64,000 nt of DNA from [Mycobacterium] manitobense (lineage in GTDB: Bacteria > Actinomycetota > Actinomycetes > Mycobacteriales > Mycobacteriaceae), in assembly GCF_025821665.1 (NCBI RefSeq), contig NZ_JACKSJ010000025.1, positions 1 to 64,000 on the forward strand, in the 5' to 3' direction. This document shows, piece by piece, positions 36,206 through 44,311 of this stretch. Made by a program: the position numbers and the translations under genes. Within the stretch, counting starts at the first letter, position 1. Each line of letters starts with the position of its first letter. The notes below the pieces were generated by a model. It searched no databases and was not told the origin of the DNA. It saw only the letters and a list, made by a program, of their open reading frames with translations.

Positions 36206-37510
36206 GTGGACCTAGTACTCGGCCTCTCGATAACGTCGGCTGCCATCCGTTTCGTGCTCGTTGAAGGCGCGACCGGCGAGGGCGCCACGGTCGACAAGGG
36301 CACCCTGGAACTCGACGGCGCCGACAATGGCCTGAATGACCTGGTGGACGCGGTTCTCGGCGAGGGACCCTTCGCCGCGGTCCCCGGCCGGCGACCACGC
36401 GCGATCGGGGTCACCTGGCTCGGAAGCGCGACGGCTGCCGCCTCGACGGTGCTCGAACTCCTCGCCGACAAGGGCGCGGACAACGTCATCGCGGTCTCGG
36501 AGTCGGACGCGGCGGCTGCCTTGGCGACGGGAATCGGTGACATCGCCGGCCTCGAGGACATCGCCGTGTGTGTGGTGGAACCCGACGCGGCCGTGGCCGC
36601 GGTCGTCGACGCCCACGAGGTGGTGGTCGACGTCATCGAACGGTTCGGCGCGGGTGATGCCGCCGAGGTGGCGCACTGGCTGACCGCGCTGGTCGACAGC
36701 TGCCCGTCCGAACCGGCCGACGTCTACGTCCTCGGCTCGGCCGGCGATCTGGACGACGTCGTCGCATCGCTGGACGCCGGGGGACTCGCGGTCATCTCCG
36801 CCGCCGAGGCCGACCTGGCGATGGCCCGTGGCGCGGCACTCGCGTCGGCCCGCAGCACCTACGACCTCGACCTCGGCTTCGTTGCGGAGCCGACTCCCGC
36901 AGGCAAGCAGCCGTTCGTCACGCCGCGGGTGGCCGCGCTGGGCGGGGTGCTCGTCGCCGCGGTGGTCACCTTCGTGGTGTCGCTGTCGGTCGCCCTCACC
37001 CCTCAGTCCACGCCGGAGCACGAGCAGACGGCCAACGCGTCGGAACAGACGGCGAAGGCGGCCCTGGTGCAGGACCCGGTGGCGAAGCTGCCGCCGCGGC
37101 CTCAGAAGCCGGCGCCGCGCCCGGTGCCCGCCGCACCGCCCGTCGACGTCGATCCGCCCGCGGCACCTCCTCCGCCGCCCGAGGTGCTGCCGGTCGAACC
37201 GGTGGAAGCGATGCCGGTACCCGAGGCGCCCGCGCCGGAACCACCGGCCGCCGCCCCCGCACCGCAGGGCTTGCCCGAACCGGTCGTGCCGGCATACGTA
37301 CCCCCCGCGCCGCCGGCCTACGTCCCGCCGGCCACCCCGCCGGTCCCCGCGGTCGACGGCACCCCACCCGGCTTCGTTCCGGGCAACCCGGCCTATGTGC
37401 CGCCCGGCGCGGGCACCGTGCCGCCGGTCCAGCAGCCCGAGCCACGTCTTCGCGACCGCATCATCGGGCGGCTGCCGCTCATCAACCGGTTGCAGGGTCC
37501 GGGAGGGTAG
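36206..37510 (+). CDS. DUF7159-type actin-like ATPase-fold membrane protein
   Basis: A 434-residue mycobacterial protein. The N-terminal ~235 residues resemble the DUF7159 family (VDLVLGLSITSAAIRFVLVEG start, acidic phosphate-loop-like turns), which looks like a degenerate Hsp70/actin fold. A transmembrane helix (about 245-268) is followed by a long Pro/Ala/Val-rich extracytoplasmic tail with APPAYVPP-type repeats. GTG at 36206 fits the family N-terminus; codons upstream do not. It has the same overall design as the Hsp70-like protein at 26118: cytosolic ATPase-like domain, helix, Pro-rich stalk. Function unknown. Confidence 0.78.
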   Translation: MDLVLGLSITSAAIRFVLVEGATGEGATVDKGTLELDGADNGLNDLVDAVLGEGPFAAVPGRRPRAIGVTWLGSATAAASTVLELLADKGADNVIAVSESDAAAALATGIGDIAGLEDIAVCVVEPDAAVAAVVDAHEVVVDVIERFGAGDAAEVAHWLTALVDSCPSEPADVYVLGSAGDLDDVVASLDAGGLAVISAAEADLAMARGAALASARSTYDLDLGFVAEPTPAGKQPFVTPRVAALGGVLVAAVVTFVVSLSVALTPQSTPEHEQTANASEQTAKAALVQDPVAKLPPRPQKPAPRPVPAAPPVDVDPPAAPPPPPEVLPVEPVEAMPVPEAPAPEPPAAAPAPQGLPEPVVPAYVPPAPPAYVPPATPPVPAVDGTPPGFVPGNPAYVPPGAGTVPPVQQPEPRLRDRIIGRLPLINRLQGPGG

Positions 37511-37546
37511 CGGGTCTGTCGGTGGCGTTCGGCAGGATCGCCTGCC

Positions 37547-38320
37547 ATGAGCCAGTCACGACGGTCACTGACCTTCACCAGATCCGCAGCGGTGGTGATC
37601 ACCGCGGGGATCGGTGTCGCGAGCTTCGTCCTGTCCTTCGCCGCTCTGCGTGACCTGGCGGCGCGAGCCGGTGTCCCCGGGCAGCTCGCCTGGCTGTGGC
37701 CGCTGATCGTCGACGGGACGATCCTGCAGGCGACGATGGCCGTGGTGGTGCTGGCCGGCTATCAGGACCAGGCCAGCAGCCGTCGCTACTTCTGGACCGT
37801 GTTGACGTGCGCGGCCGCCGTCAGCGTCGGCGCCAACGCACTGCACGCCGTGATCCCCGCAGGCGCGCCGATGAACCCGTGGCTGGCGGCGGCGATCGCC
37901 GTGGTGGCGCCGGTGAGTCTGTTGGCGGCCACGCACGGGCTCAGCCTGCTCAGCCGCATCCCTGGGCCTCCGGAGGCCGGCGACGCCGGTCTCGACGACG
38001 AACACGCGTCCGTCGCGGCCGACGCCACCGTCACCGAACTCGCCGAGGAGCCCGTCGGGCAGGCGTCGGCGGACATCGGCATCGCGGCGCGCCAGCCCTG
38101 GGAGTCGATGGCCGAGGCGATCGCCTCGCGTGACGACCTGCGGGGGCTGTCCGCCGACGATGTCGCCGGCGTGCTGCACCTGAGCTACGAGCGAGACCAC
38201 TCACCGCAGGCCATCGCCCGTCAGCTCGGGTGCGACCGCCGGACGGTGCTCCGGATCATCGATGCGAGCGCGGAACTGCTGCGGTCGGGCGACGTCAGCG
38301 TGGAACGCCTGGCGGTGTAG
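37547..38320 (+). CDS. DUF2637 membrane protein with C-terminal HTH-like region
   Basis: A 257-residue protein. Four hydrophobic helices in the first ~130 residues (AAVVITAGIGVASFVLSF, LWPLIVDGTILQATMAVVV and so on) match DUF2637, often found on actinobacterial mobile elements and near Spd/Kil-type proteins. The C-terminal ~60 residues (LSADDVAGVLHLSYERDHSPQAIARQLGCDRRTVLRIID in several pieces) look like a helix-turn-helix. It may be a membrane-tethered DNA-binding protein. It starts 36 bp after the DUF7159 gene. Confidence 0.78.
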   Translation: MSQSRRSLTFTRSAAVVITAGIGVASFVLSFAALRDLAARAGVPGQLAWLWPLIVDGTILQATMAVVVLAGYQDQASSRRYFWTVLTCAAAVSVGANALHAVIPAGAPMNPWLAAAIAVVAPVSLLAATHGLSLLSRIPGPPEAGDAGLDDEHASVAADATVTELAEEPVGQASADIGIAARQPWESMAEAIASRDDLRGLSADDVAGVLHLSYERDHSPQAIARQLGCDRRTVLRIIDASAELLRSGDVSVERLAV

Positions 38321-38324
38321 GTCC

Positions 38325-38864
38325 TCACGCGCCGCGGCCGAGGCGGTCCAGCACCGCGTCGAGGCTGACCACCTCGTCGGCGACACCCTTCAATTCCCGG
38401 GCCGTGGCGTGGTCCCAGAACGCGACGGTGGTCGGGAAGCCGCGCGACGACAGCGAGTGCACTCCCGGCGTCAGCTCGCAGTCCCCGGCGATCACCACCG
38501 CACGGTCGCCGGGTTCCATCGCGGTGAAGGAGTGCTCGACGAGTTGCGTCGCGATCATCACGTCGAACTTCGTGGCGGTGTCGCCCGGCGCCTCCCGGTC
38601 GAAGACGACAGCGTCCACTCCGTCGAGCGACCAGATCGTGTCGACCTGGTGTGGCCGGACGCCGAAGAGCGAGGTGTGCCCGCCGCGCTCGGCCTGCGGG
38701 CACACCGCTTCGTACAGTCGGCCGTAGTCGAGGTTCCAGGCGCCGTCGACGATGTCGCGGCTGATCGCGTCGTGCAGCGAGGAGGCGAAACCCCGCCGGA
38801 CAGCCGCGAGCCGCTGCCCCTCCCAGCAGACCGAGGGTCCGTCGATGTACACGAATCGGCGCAT
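38325..38864 (-). CDS. NYN/PIN-like nuclease domain protein
   Basis: A 179-residue NYN-domain protein (LabA/DUF88 type). FVYIDGPSV near the N-terminus, KFDVMIATQLV in the middle and AVVIAGDCELTPGV supply the acidic residues of a PIN-like metal site. Such proteins are predicted RNases. Convergent with the DUF2637 gene with only 4 bp between them. No toxin-antitoxin partner is visible next to it. Confidence 0.85.
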   Translation of the reverse strand: MRRFVYIDGPSVCWEGQRLAAVRRGFASSLHDAISRDIVDGAWNLDYGRLYEAVCPQAERGGHTSLFGVRPHQVDTIWSLDGVDAVVFDREAPGDTATKFDVMIATQLVEHSFTAMEPGDRAVVIAGDCELTPGVHSLSSRGFPTTVAFWDHATARELKGVADEVVSLDAVLDRLGRGA

Positions 38865-39036
38865 GGCGTTCGTGACGTTACCCGCACCGCCTGGACTAAG
38901 AATTCATTGAGAGAAATGTCGACCGCGATCAGGGGGACCGTGTGCGGCCGGCGCTGTGACCTGCAGGCATGCCGCCGAATCGGTCGAATGATGCGAAAGG
39001 TCCGATTCGTTGTCGTGACAACTCCGTGACTCGACC

Positions 39037-39066
39037 GTGACATTTGCTGGAATTTGCATCTATCGT
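39037..39066 (+). promoter_or_regulatory. Sigma-A-like promoter
   Basis: GTGACA (39037-39042), an 18-nt spacer, and TATCGT (39061-39066). Transcription would start near 39073, just before GTG 39074 and 16 nt before the preferred GTG 39089. The -35 differs from consensus at one position. Confidence 0.5.
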
Positions 39067-39088
39067 GCATCGGGTGGGAAGGCATTCG

Positions 39089-39745
39089 GTGACCGCCGAC
39101 CGCCGACGGGTGTCGGTTCTCCTCGGCGCATTCGCTTCCCCGGCCATCGTCTTCATCGCCGCGGGCTCCGACGTCTCGCCCGAGGCCAAACGTCCCGAAG
39201 CCCAGGTAGCCCCCGCCCCCGAGCCGGCCGCGCCGTATGGCATGGAACTCGTCGCCGGGGCCGCACCCGCGCTGGCGTGGATGCCCGCGTCCGCCGATCC
39301 CGTAGCCGTCCAGCCGCCCCCGGCGTCGCGGTACCGGATCGTCGACACCGCCAAAGCCGAACGGATCCTGCACGCCGGCGACGCCCCAGAGAGCGGCCTT
39401 CAGGTCAAGACCATCCTGGCTGCCCGCAGCATCAGCGCGGCCTTCCCCGAAATCAACCAGATCGGCGGCGTGCGGTCCGACGCGTTGCGCTGGCACCCCA
39501 ACGGTCTGGCGCTCGACGTGATGATCCCCAACCCGATGTCAGCCGAGGGCATCGCCCTCGGCAACGAGATCGTCGCGTTCGTCCTGAAGAACGCCGAGCG
39601 GTTCGGCATGCAGGACGCCATCTGGCGCGGGCGCTACATCACGCCGAGCGGGGTGCGTAACGGCGGATACGGCCACTTCGACCACGTGCACATCACCACC
39701 ACCGGCGGTGGCTACCCGACCGGAGACGAGCTGTACTTCCGCTGA
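39089..39745 (+). CDS. Exported ARB_07466-like domain protein
   Basis: About 218 residues. N-terminal hydrophobic segment (RRRVSVLLGAFASPAIVFIAAG) as signal peptide, a Pro/Ala-rich linker, then a C-terminal domain of the type labelled ARB_07466-like in mycobacterial proteins: IGGVRSDALRWHPNGLALDVMIP and GYGHFDHVHITTTGGG. The D-containing and HFDHVH motifs resemble the metal sites of D-Ala-D-Ala peptidase (M15/LAS) folds, so a cell-wall peptidase role is possible. GTG 39089 is chosen for its GGAAGG ribosome site; GTG 39074 is the alternative. Confidence 0.72.
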   Translation: MTADRRRVSVLLGAFASPAIVFIAAGSDVSPEAKRPEAQVAPAPEPAAPYGMELVAGAAPALAWMPASADPVAVQPPPASRYRIVDTAKAERILHAGDAPESGLQVKTILAARSISAAFPEINQIGGVRSDALRWHPNGLALDVMIPNPMSAEGIALGNEIVAFVLKNAERFGMQDAIWRGRYITPSGVRNGGYGHFDHVHITTTGGGYPTGDELYFR

Positions 39746-39748
39746 CCG

Positions 39749-40600
39749 TCAGGACGACCCGGCCGGCGGCACCGGCAGCGTGCCCATCGGCCGGCTGTAG
39801 GCGGATTCGACGATCGGACGCAGGCGGGCGTCGTCGACGACCTTCTGAGAGTTCGGCGTCCATTCCTGCGTCACCATCGGCAGGAAATAGGTGGCCGGAG
39901 CGCCAAGGATGTAGGTCGCATTTCCCTCGGCGAACACCTTGTTGGCGGGATCGTTCAAGCCGATCTTGCTGTAATCGCCGTGCACCTGACCGAGCTCGCC
40001 TTTACCGCCGACCACCGTTGCGGCGCTGCGGTTCTTCTTCGCCGTCGCATTCGACAAATCGTTCGGGCAGTCGGCGTAATAGTCGTACTGGCGGGCGATC
40101 ACTTTGACTGTGAACGGTGTGTCGTCCGGAAAATTGTTGCCGCCATAGGCGGCCACACATCCGCTGTCGGGCACATTGGCGCACCCGTTGTACTTGCTCT
40201 CCAGGTCGCCGGTGAGTACGAACTGCACCGTCGCCGGATCCACGGCGCTCGTCGGCCCGTAGCGCCGGAGCCAGGCGTCGATGACCTGCGCGCCCTGGCT
40301 GTGGCCCAGCACGATCTTCTGTCCGGGCGTCGAGCGCAATGCCTGGTCGAGATTGTCGGCGCCCTTGTTGGTGTTGGTGGCGCCGGGGAAGTTGTTGTAC
40401 GGGACCTTGACCTTCACATTCGGTGCGGCGAAGAGCTCGCCGCGAAGCCAATTGGACGGTAGTTCACGGAAAGCCGGCGCCAGTGTCAGAACGGTCGACC
40501 CGCCCGGTCCTGGTGCGGCGTGCGATGCGGCCGGTGCGACGAATGCCGCGCCGGTGAGCATCATGAGCGCGAGTATCGCTGCCAGAACTATGCGTTTCAC
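39749..40600 (-). CDS. Secreted PE-PPE-domain serine hydrolase
   Basis: A 283-residue exported protein: signal peptide (residues ~1-28, ending ASHAA), then an alpha/beta-hydrolase core of the PE-PPE (PF08237) type with LGHSQGAQVIDAWL around the nucleophile Ser, DYYADCPND and VHGDY as likely Asp and His. Four Cys suggest disulfides. Related domains cleave lipid esters. It is not attached to a PE or PPE segment here. Convergent with the preceding gene (3 bp apart). Confidence 0.83.
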   Translation of the reverse strand: MKRIVLAAILALMMLTGAAFVAPAASHAAPGPGGSTVLTLAPAFRELPSNWLRGELFAAPNVKVKVPYNNFPGATNTNKGADNLDQALRSTPGQKIVLGHSQGAQVIDAWLRRYGPTSAVDPATVQFVLTGDLESKYNGCANVPDSGCVAAYGGNNFPDDTPFTVKVIARQYDYYADCPNDLSNATAKKNRSAATVVGGKGELGQVHGDYSKIGLNDPANKVFAEGNATYILGAPATYFLPMVTQEWTPNSQKVVDDARLRPIVESAYSRPMGTLPVPPAGSS

Positions 40601-40743
40601 CGGTGCCCTCCCTCACAGGTGTCCGCGGAATTGCGGGTGCCCGAATCGGCACCTGCTTGTATAGCTCTCCTCGACCGTGATTTCGGCGGCAGACATTCGA
40701 TGGACATTGGACTGACGCCGAATCGACATTGCGGTCGAAACAC

Positions 40744-40773
40744 GACGGCCCCCTCGTCGCCGAGGGGGCCGTC
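40744..40773 (-). terminator. Strong hairpin after the 40792-42384 gene
   Basis: A perfect 13-bp stem (GACGGCCCCCTCG at 40744-40756 pairing with 40761-40773) with a TCGC loop lies 18 bp after the stop of the minus-strand gene. Only a short GTGTTT follows on that strand, so it is a mycobacterial-style terminator with a weak U-tract. No gene starts nearby. Confidence 0.7.
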
Positions 40774-40791
40774 GCTACCAGCGGTTCCGAA

Positions 40792-42384
40792 TCAGCTCTC
40801 GGAGCCTTCCGACTTCTTCTTGTCGCTGTCGTCGGACTTGGGCTTGTCGTCCTTGGTGCCCGGGTCGTCCTTGGCCTTGTCGTCAGCGCCGTCCTTCGTG
40901 GCCTCCGACTCGGTGGTCTTCTTCTTGGGCTTCAGCGAGTCCGTGAAGCTCTTGACGCCCTTGTTGAAGTCGTCACCGGCCTTCTTCAGCGCCTTGAGAC
41001 CGTCACCGGGCTTGTAGCCCTTCTTGACCGGCGTGGTCGAGGCAGGAGCGCCCTCGCCCTCGCCGTCGACCTCGATGACCTCACCGGTGGCGCCGGTGGC
41101 GGGCACCGTGACGGGCACCGTGGTGTTGCCCGCCAGCACGGCGGTGTCCTTCGTCGTGGCCTCGTCGATCTTGGCAGGCGCCTCAGGCGTCGGCTCGACC
41201 TTGACGTCGACAGTGCCTGCGGCCGGACCGAAGGCCGCCAGCACGTCGGGCGCGGACCGTTCCGTGAGCGTCGTCGGCGCCGGCGGCAGCTGCGGGGTCA
41301 CCGGCGTACCACCCAGTGCGGTGATGATCTGGTTGGGCAGATCCACCGCCAGGTACTTGAACAGACCGGCCTGCTGCTGACGCGGGTCGAGCAGGCTGGG
41401 CCATTCCTCCCCGCCCGGGCTGAAGCTGGGCGCGAAGCCGTTGACGAACGCGTTGACCGTGCGGATGGGCAGGTTGGTCAGCTCGTTGATCGCGAGTTCG
41501 GTGTCGCCTGCCTCGTAGGCCGCCATGGCGTCGTCCAGGACCTGCGCGACCTGGAAGAACGACGTCTGGAACGGACCGACCGCCGCACGGACCAGCGTCT
41601 GCTCGTTGAGCACGTTGATCAGGTTGTCCAGACGGTCGAAGCCGGGCAGGGCACCGTCGAATCCGCCGGCCACCTCGCCGCCCAGGAAATCGCCCGGGAT
41701 GGAGAACAACGGGACGATGCCCGCAGGCGTGCCGCCGATCAGCGGGCGGAGGTTGTCGAGGACGCCGAACACGAAGAAGCTGTTCAGCTCGAACGCCATG
41801 TTGGTGAACTGGCCCTGGTCGGGGTCGTCCGCAGGCGGGTCGTAGACCTGGAGATCCGCCAGCAGCGTCTGGAACTCCGTGAACGACAGCTGCATGCGCT
41901 CGAAGAGGCCGTCGTAGTTCTCGTTGACCGGCGTGGACAGGTCGTCCTCCCGGCCGAAGAACGCGATCTGCAGGTCGTCGCCGTAGACGGACTGGAACTG
42001 CGACAGGCGCGTGAACAGCGCCGTCGGGTCCGACAGGTTGCCCACGAGGATGTTCGACAGTTCGCCGGGCAGGTCGGCGTCGGCGAACGCCGCCGCCACC
42101 GCGGCATAGCTGTTCGTGGCGTTGCTGCCGAGGTAGCCCAAGTTGAGCTGCGACTCCGCGAAGAAGTTCTGCAGCAGAACGAGCGGGTCCGCGGCGGCCG
42201 TCAACGCGACCGCCCGCTCCTGCGCCTGGGCCTTGATCTTGATGTCGTCGTTGATGGGCGACACGGGGGCAGCAGCGATGGCCGTGGCCCCGGCGACGGC
42301 GATGCCGGCGGCGAGGAACTTGCTGACGCGCGAGGGCGAAGCGGCGGCATGCCGCCCCGACTCTGCGCGATGGGCTTTGTGCAC
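40792..42384 (-). CDS. Exported mycobacterial protein of unknown function
   Basis: A 530-residue protein. The N-terminus (MHKAHRAESGRHAAASPS, then a hydrophobic SKFLAAGIAVAGATAIAAAP) is a signal segment seen in several mycobacterial secreted proteins. The middle ~300 residues are rich in Phe, Leu, Asn and Asp with no motif I recognise. From about residue 400 the sequence turns Pro/Thr/Glu-rich and ends in ~60 residues of alternating Lys and Asp/Glu/Ser, probably disordered. GTG start with AGGAG ribosome site; a promoter lies at 42433-42461. The IdeR-like boxes about 320 bp upstream could relate to it. Confidence 0.8.
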   Translation of the reverse strand: MHKAHRAESGRHAAASPSRVSKFLAAGIAVAGATAIAAAPVSPINDDIKIKAQAQERAVALTAAADPLVLLQNFFAESQLNLGYLGSNATNSYAAVAAAFADADLPGELSNILVGNLSDPTALFTRLSQFQSVYGDDLQIAFFGREDDLSTPVNENYDGLFERMQLSFTEFQTLLADLQVYDPPADDPDQGQFTNMAFELNSFFVFGVLDNLRPLIGGTPAGIVPLFSIPGDFLGGEVAGGFDGALPGFDRLDNLINVLNEQTLVRAAVGPFQTSFFQVAQVLDDAMAAYEAGDTELAINELTNLPIRTVNAFVNGFAPSFSPGGEEWPSLLDPRQQQAGLFKYLAVDLPNQIITALGGTPVTPQLPPAPTTLTERSAPDVLAAFGPAAGTVDVKVEPTPEAPAKIDEATTKDTAVLAGNTTVPVTVPATGATGEVIEVDGEGEGAPASTTPVKKGYKPGDGLKALKKAGDDFNKGVKSFTDSLKPKKKTTESEATKDGADDKAKDDPGTKDDKPKSDDSDKKKSEGSES

Positions 42385-42432
42385 TTGGTCTCCTGGTCTA
42401 AGTAACTGAGGGTTGCCTTATCAGGCAGACGG

Positions 42433-42461
42433 ACAGTAGCTGAGCGTTACCTGAGGAACAA
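42433..42461 (-). promoter_or_regulatory. Likely promoter of the 40792-42384 gene
   Basis: On the minus strand TTGTTC (42461-42456), a 17-nt spacer and TACTGT (42438-42433). Transcription would start near 42426, leaving a leader of about 40 nt before the GTG at 42384. The hexamers are moderate matches. Confidence 0.5.
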
Positions 42462-42948
42462 TGGCTACGTCTCACCTGCGAGGACGATCTTGATTCGACA
42501 ATCGCCTGTGAGGAACCTGAGACAAAACCGTCAGCGAGTGCCTTAGCTGCTTCCCGCCTGCGGCGGTTCGCGCGGAATTTCCAGCCGCGTCAATGAGGGG
42601 CGTGTCCGGTGCGCGAAAGGTAGCCCCCTACGGCGGCCTCCTCGCCCGTAATCTGAGCGAACTCGCCCGCTCCGGGAATCTGGGACGTGAGCACCAATTT
42701 TAGGTGAGCCTGCCCTAATTAAGCTAACCTAAGAACCTGGTTCGAGGAAGTCGCGGGTGCCGCCGGATGAGGCCGGCACCGTTGGGTGGTCGGTTCACGA
42801 TCCGGCCATTAAGTGAATATTCATTCAGGGTCGCGAACCCATCTACCGATCGAGATCTGGGGGCGGGTGTGATCCTCGACACAGCAACCGACCTGAGAGC
42901 GATCTCAGTGTCCCGAGGCCGGGAGCGCCGCCTCGTGGCCGCGCGACA
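42462..42948. other. Gene-poor intergenic region around IdeR-like boxes
   Basis: I see no convincing protein gene here. It holds the IdeR-like boxes (42700-42732), a GC-rich hairpin at 42756-42780 (GGTGCCG pairing with CGGCACC, 11-nt loop) and an AT-richer stretch around 42805-42830. A plus-strand open frame from 42767 runs on antisense to the next gene and looks spurious. A small RNA to the right of the boxes is possible. Confidence 0.6.
42700..42732. promoter_or_regulatory. Two overlapping IdeR-like iron boxes
   Basis: Against the 19-bp IdeR consensus TTAGGTTAGGCTAACCTAA as I know it, 42700-42718 matches at 15 of 19 positions and the overlapping 42714-42732 at 13 of 19. Overlapping boxes are typical of strongly iron-regulated mycobacterial promoters. 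On the minus strand TAAAAT (42701-42696) could be a -10 covered by the first box. The target is unclear: the leftward gene starts 316 bp away and no gene starts to the right. Confidence 0.65.
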
Positions 42949-43575
42949 TCAGGCGGGATTGCACATCTTCCAGGAACCGCCTTCGCGTAGGAGTTTGAGC
43001 GTGACTCGCGGCGATGGCGGACGGGTGACCTCGACGGTGGCGGTGTCGCCGTCGACCGAGATGGCGCCGAAATTCACGGCACGGCGCTCGCCGGCCTTGA
43101 TGGGCCCGCCGTCGTCGGTGCCCTCCATGCCGTCGGCGAACTGTTCGGCCTCCGCGGCACACATGAGCGCCGACATCTTCTCGGTATCGGCGGTGTCGGA
43201 GGCTTCAGCGAATCGGCTGACCGTGTCGCGGATGCCCGCCAGCTGCTTCTCGCTCTGATGATGCTGGTAGCCCCAGATCCCACCGGCGACGCCTGCGACG
43301 GCCAGCACGCCGACGACCGCGGCGATGATCCACTTGCGGCCAGAGCGCTTCGGCGGCGGTCCGCCGTGCGGCGGCCCGCCATAGGGAGGCCCGCCATAGG
43401 GAGGCCCGCCGTAGGGAGGTCCGCCCGGTGATCCCCACTGCGGTGGGGGAGGTGGTGGTCCCCAGCCCGGCGGCCCTGCCCACTGCTGCGGCGGCGGCGG
43501 TGGCTGCTGCGGCGGAAACTGCGGGGCGGAGAACGGATCCGGTTGGGGGCCGGGCCACGGTCCGGGGAACGTCAT
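42949..43575 (-). CDS. Pro-rich single-pass membrane protein (Rv0314c-like)
   Basis: A 208-residue protein. A Pro/Gly/Gln-rich N-terminus with GGPPYGGPP-type repeats (residues ~1-70), a transmembrane helix (IIAAVVGVLAVAGVAGGIWGY, ~77-97), and an extracytoplasmic alpha/beta domain of about 110 residues with two Cys (LMCAAEAEQ and KMCNPA) that may form a disulfide. The domain resembles DUF4878-type lumazine-like/NTF2 fold domains common in mycobacterial membrane proteins. Function unknown. Last of a three-gene minus-strand group, 2 bp after the 43578-44294 gene. Confidence 0.78.
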   Translation of the reverse strand: MTFPGPWPGPQPDPFSAPQFPPQQPPPPPQQWAGPPGWGPPPPPPQWGSPGGPPYGGPPYGGPPYGGPPHGGPPPKRSGRKWIIAAVVGVLAVAGVAGGIWGYQHHQSEKQLAGIRDTVSRFAEASDTADTEKMSALMCAAEAEQFADGMEGTDDGGPIKAGERRAVNFGAISVDGDTATVEVTRPPSPRVTLKLLREGGSWKMCNPA

Positions 43576-43577
43576 CG

Positions 43578-44294
43578 TCACTCTTCCAACGGCATGGTCA
43601 TGAACAGGTCGAGGGATTCGCCGAACGGCTTCAGCTCGAAGTCGGGTTCGAAGTAGGTGACCGCACTGCCGGCGGGCAGGTCCGGTGACGTCAGCAGATC
43701 CCCGTGCGGACCGCGTCCGGTGACGCGCAGCAGCCGGCGCATCTCGGGTGCTTCCGCTGCCGTCTCGTACCACTCGATCCGGGCGGAGTCCTCGGGGTCA
43801 CCCCAGTACGCGGCCAGCGTGTTCATGAGCGAGGGCGGGGTCAGGCCGCAGGATTCCCGGTCCCATGTGGTGAAACCGGCGTGGACTCGGCGCAGGAAGG
43901 TCTGCACCGGCGGCGGCAGCGAGTCGAACAGCGGTGGATCGTGGTCGCCGAACGTGGCCGGATCCTCGCCCATCCACACGCCGTAACCCTCGCCGGCGCT
44001 CGCCGCCACCACGTAGTCGAGCGACGCAGCGCCGATCCAGGGATGTTCGACGACGCGGACGTCGACGAGGTCGGCATGCAGTGCCTGCGCGAAAGTCGGC
44101 ACGAGAGCCAGGAAGTCGTCGTTCCAGAGGGCTAGCGCCACCTGCCTGCGGTCTCGGGGATCCGAGGAGTCGGCTATCGGCCACCATGCCTGCGGGATCG
44201 CCGCGCGGGTCTGTTCCCCCGGCTCGAGGATCGTGAAGGGCTCTGTCTCCCAGGGCATCGCGGCCGCGAGGGCCTCGTGGTCGATTCCGGCCAT
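43578..44294 (-). CDS. Unknown protein, possible immunity partner of the HNH-like gene
   Basis: A 238-residue acidic, Trp-rich soluble protein without signal peptide. I do not recognise a family. LPPPVQTFLRRVHAGF and the surrounding mixed alpha/beta pattern are vaguely like SUKH/SMI1 immunity proteins. It lies between an exported HNH-like protein (17 bp upstream) and the Rv0314c-like gene (2 bp downstream), all on one strand. The immunity idea rests on position, small size, acidity and cytosolic location only. Confidence 0.7.
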   Translation of the reverse strand: MAGIDHEALAAAMPWETEPFTILEPGEQTRAAIPQAWWPIADSSDPRDRRQVALALWNDDFLALVPTFAQALHADLVDVRVVEHPWIGAASLDYVVAASAGEGYGVWMGEDPATFGDHDPPLFDSLPPPVQTFLRRVHAGFTTWDRESCGLTPPSLMNTLAAYWGDPEDSARIEWYETAAEAPEMRRLLRVTGRGPHGDLLTSPDLPAGSAVTYFEPDFELKPFGESLDLFMTMPLEE

Positions 44295-44311
44295 CGATGA
44301 GTCTCCCCGCG

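Noticed and set aside
38325..38864. Type II toxin-antitoxin system around the NYN nuclease gene
   Set aside because: No small antitoxin-like gene is adjacent on either side; the DUF2637 gene is convergent.
42663..42690. Short minus-strand GTG ORF (about 34 codons, running left from about 42690) next to the IdeR boxes as a leaderless iron-regulated peptide
   Set aside because: The start lies only about 3 nt after the possible -10 TAAAAT, too close for a transcription start upstream of it, and the peptide has no features.
42767..43258. Plus-strand 163-codon frame right of the IdeR boxes, a tempting iron-regulated gene
   Set aside because: More than half is antisense to the Rv0314c-like gene and the sequence has no recognisable feature or ribosome site.
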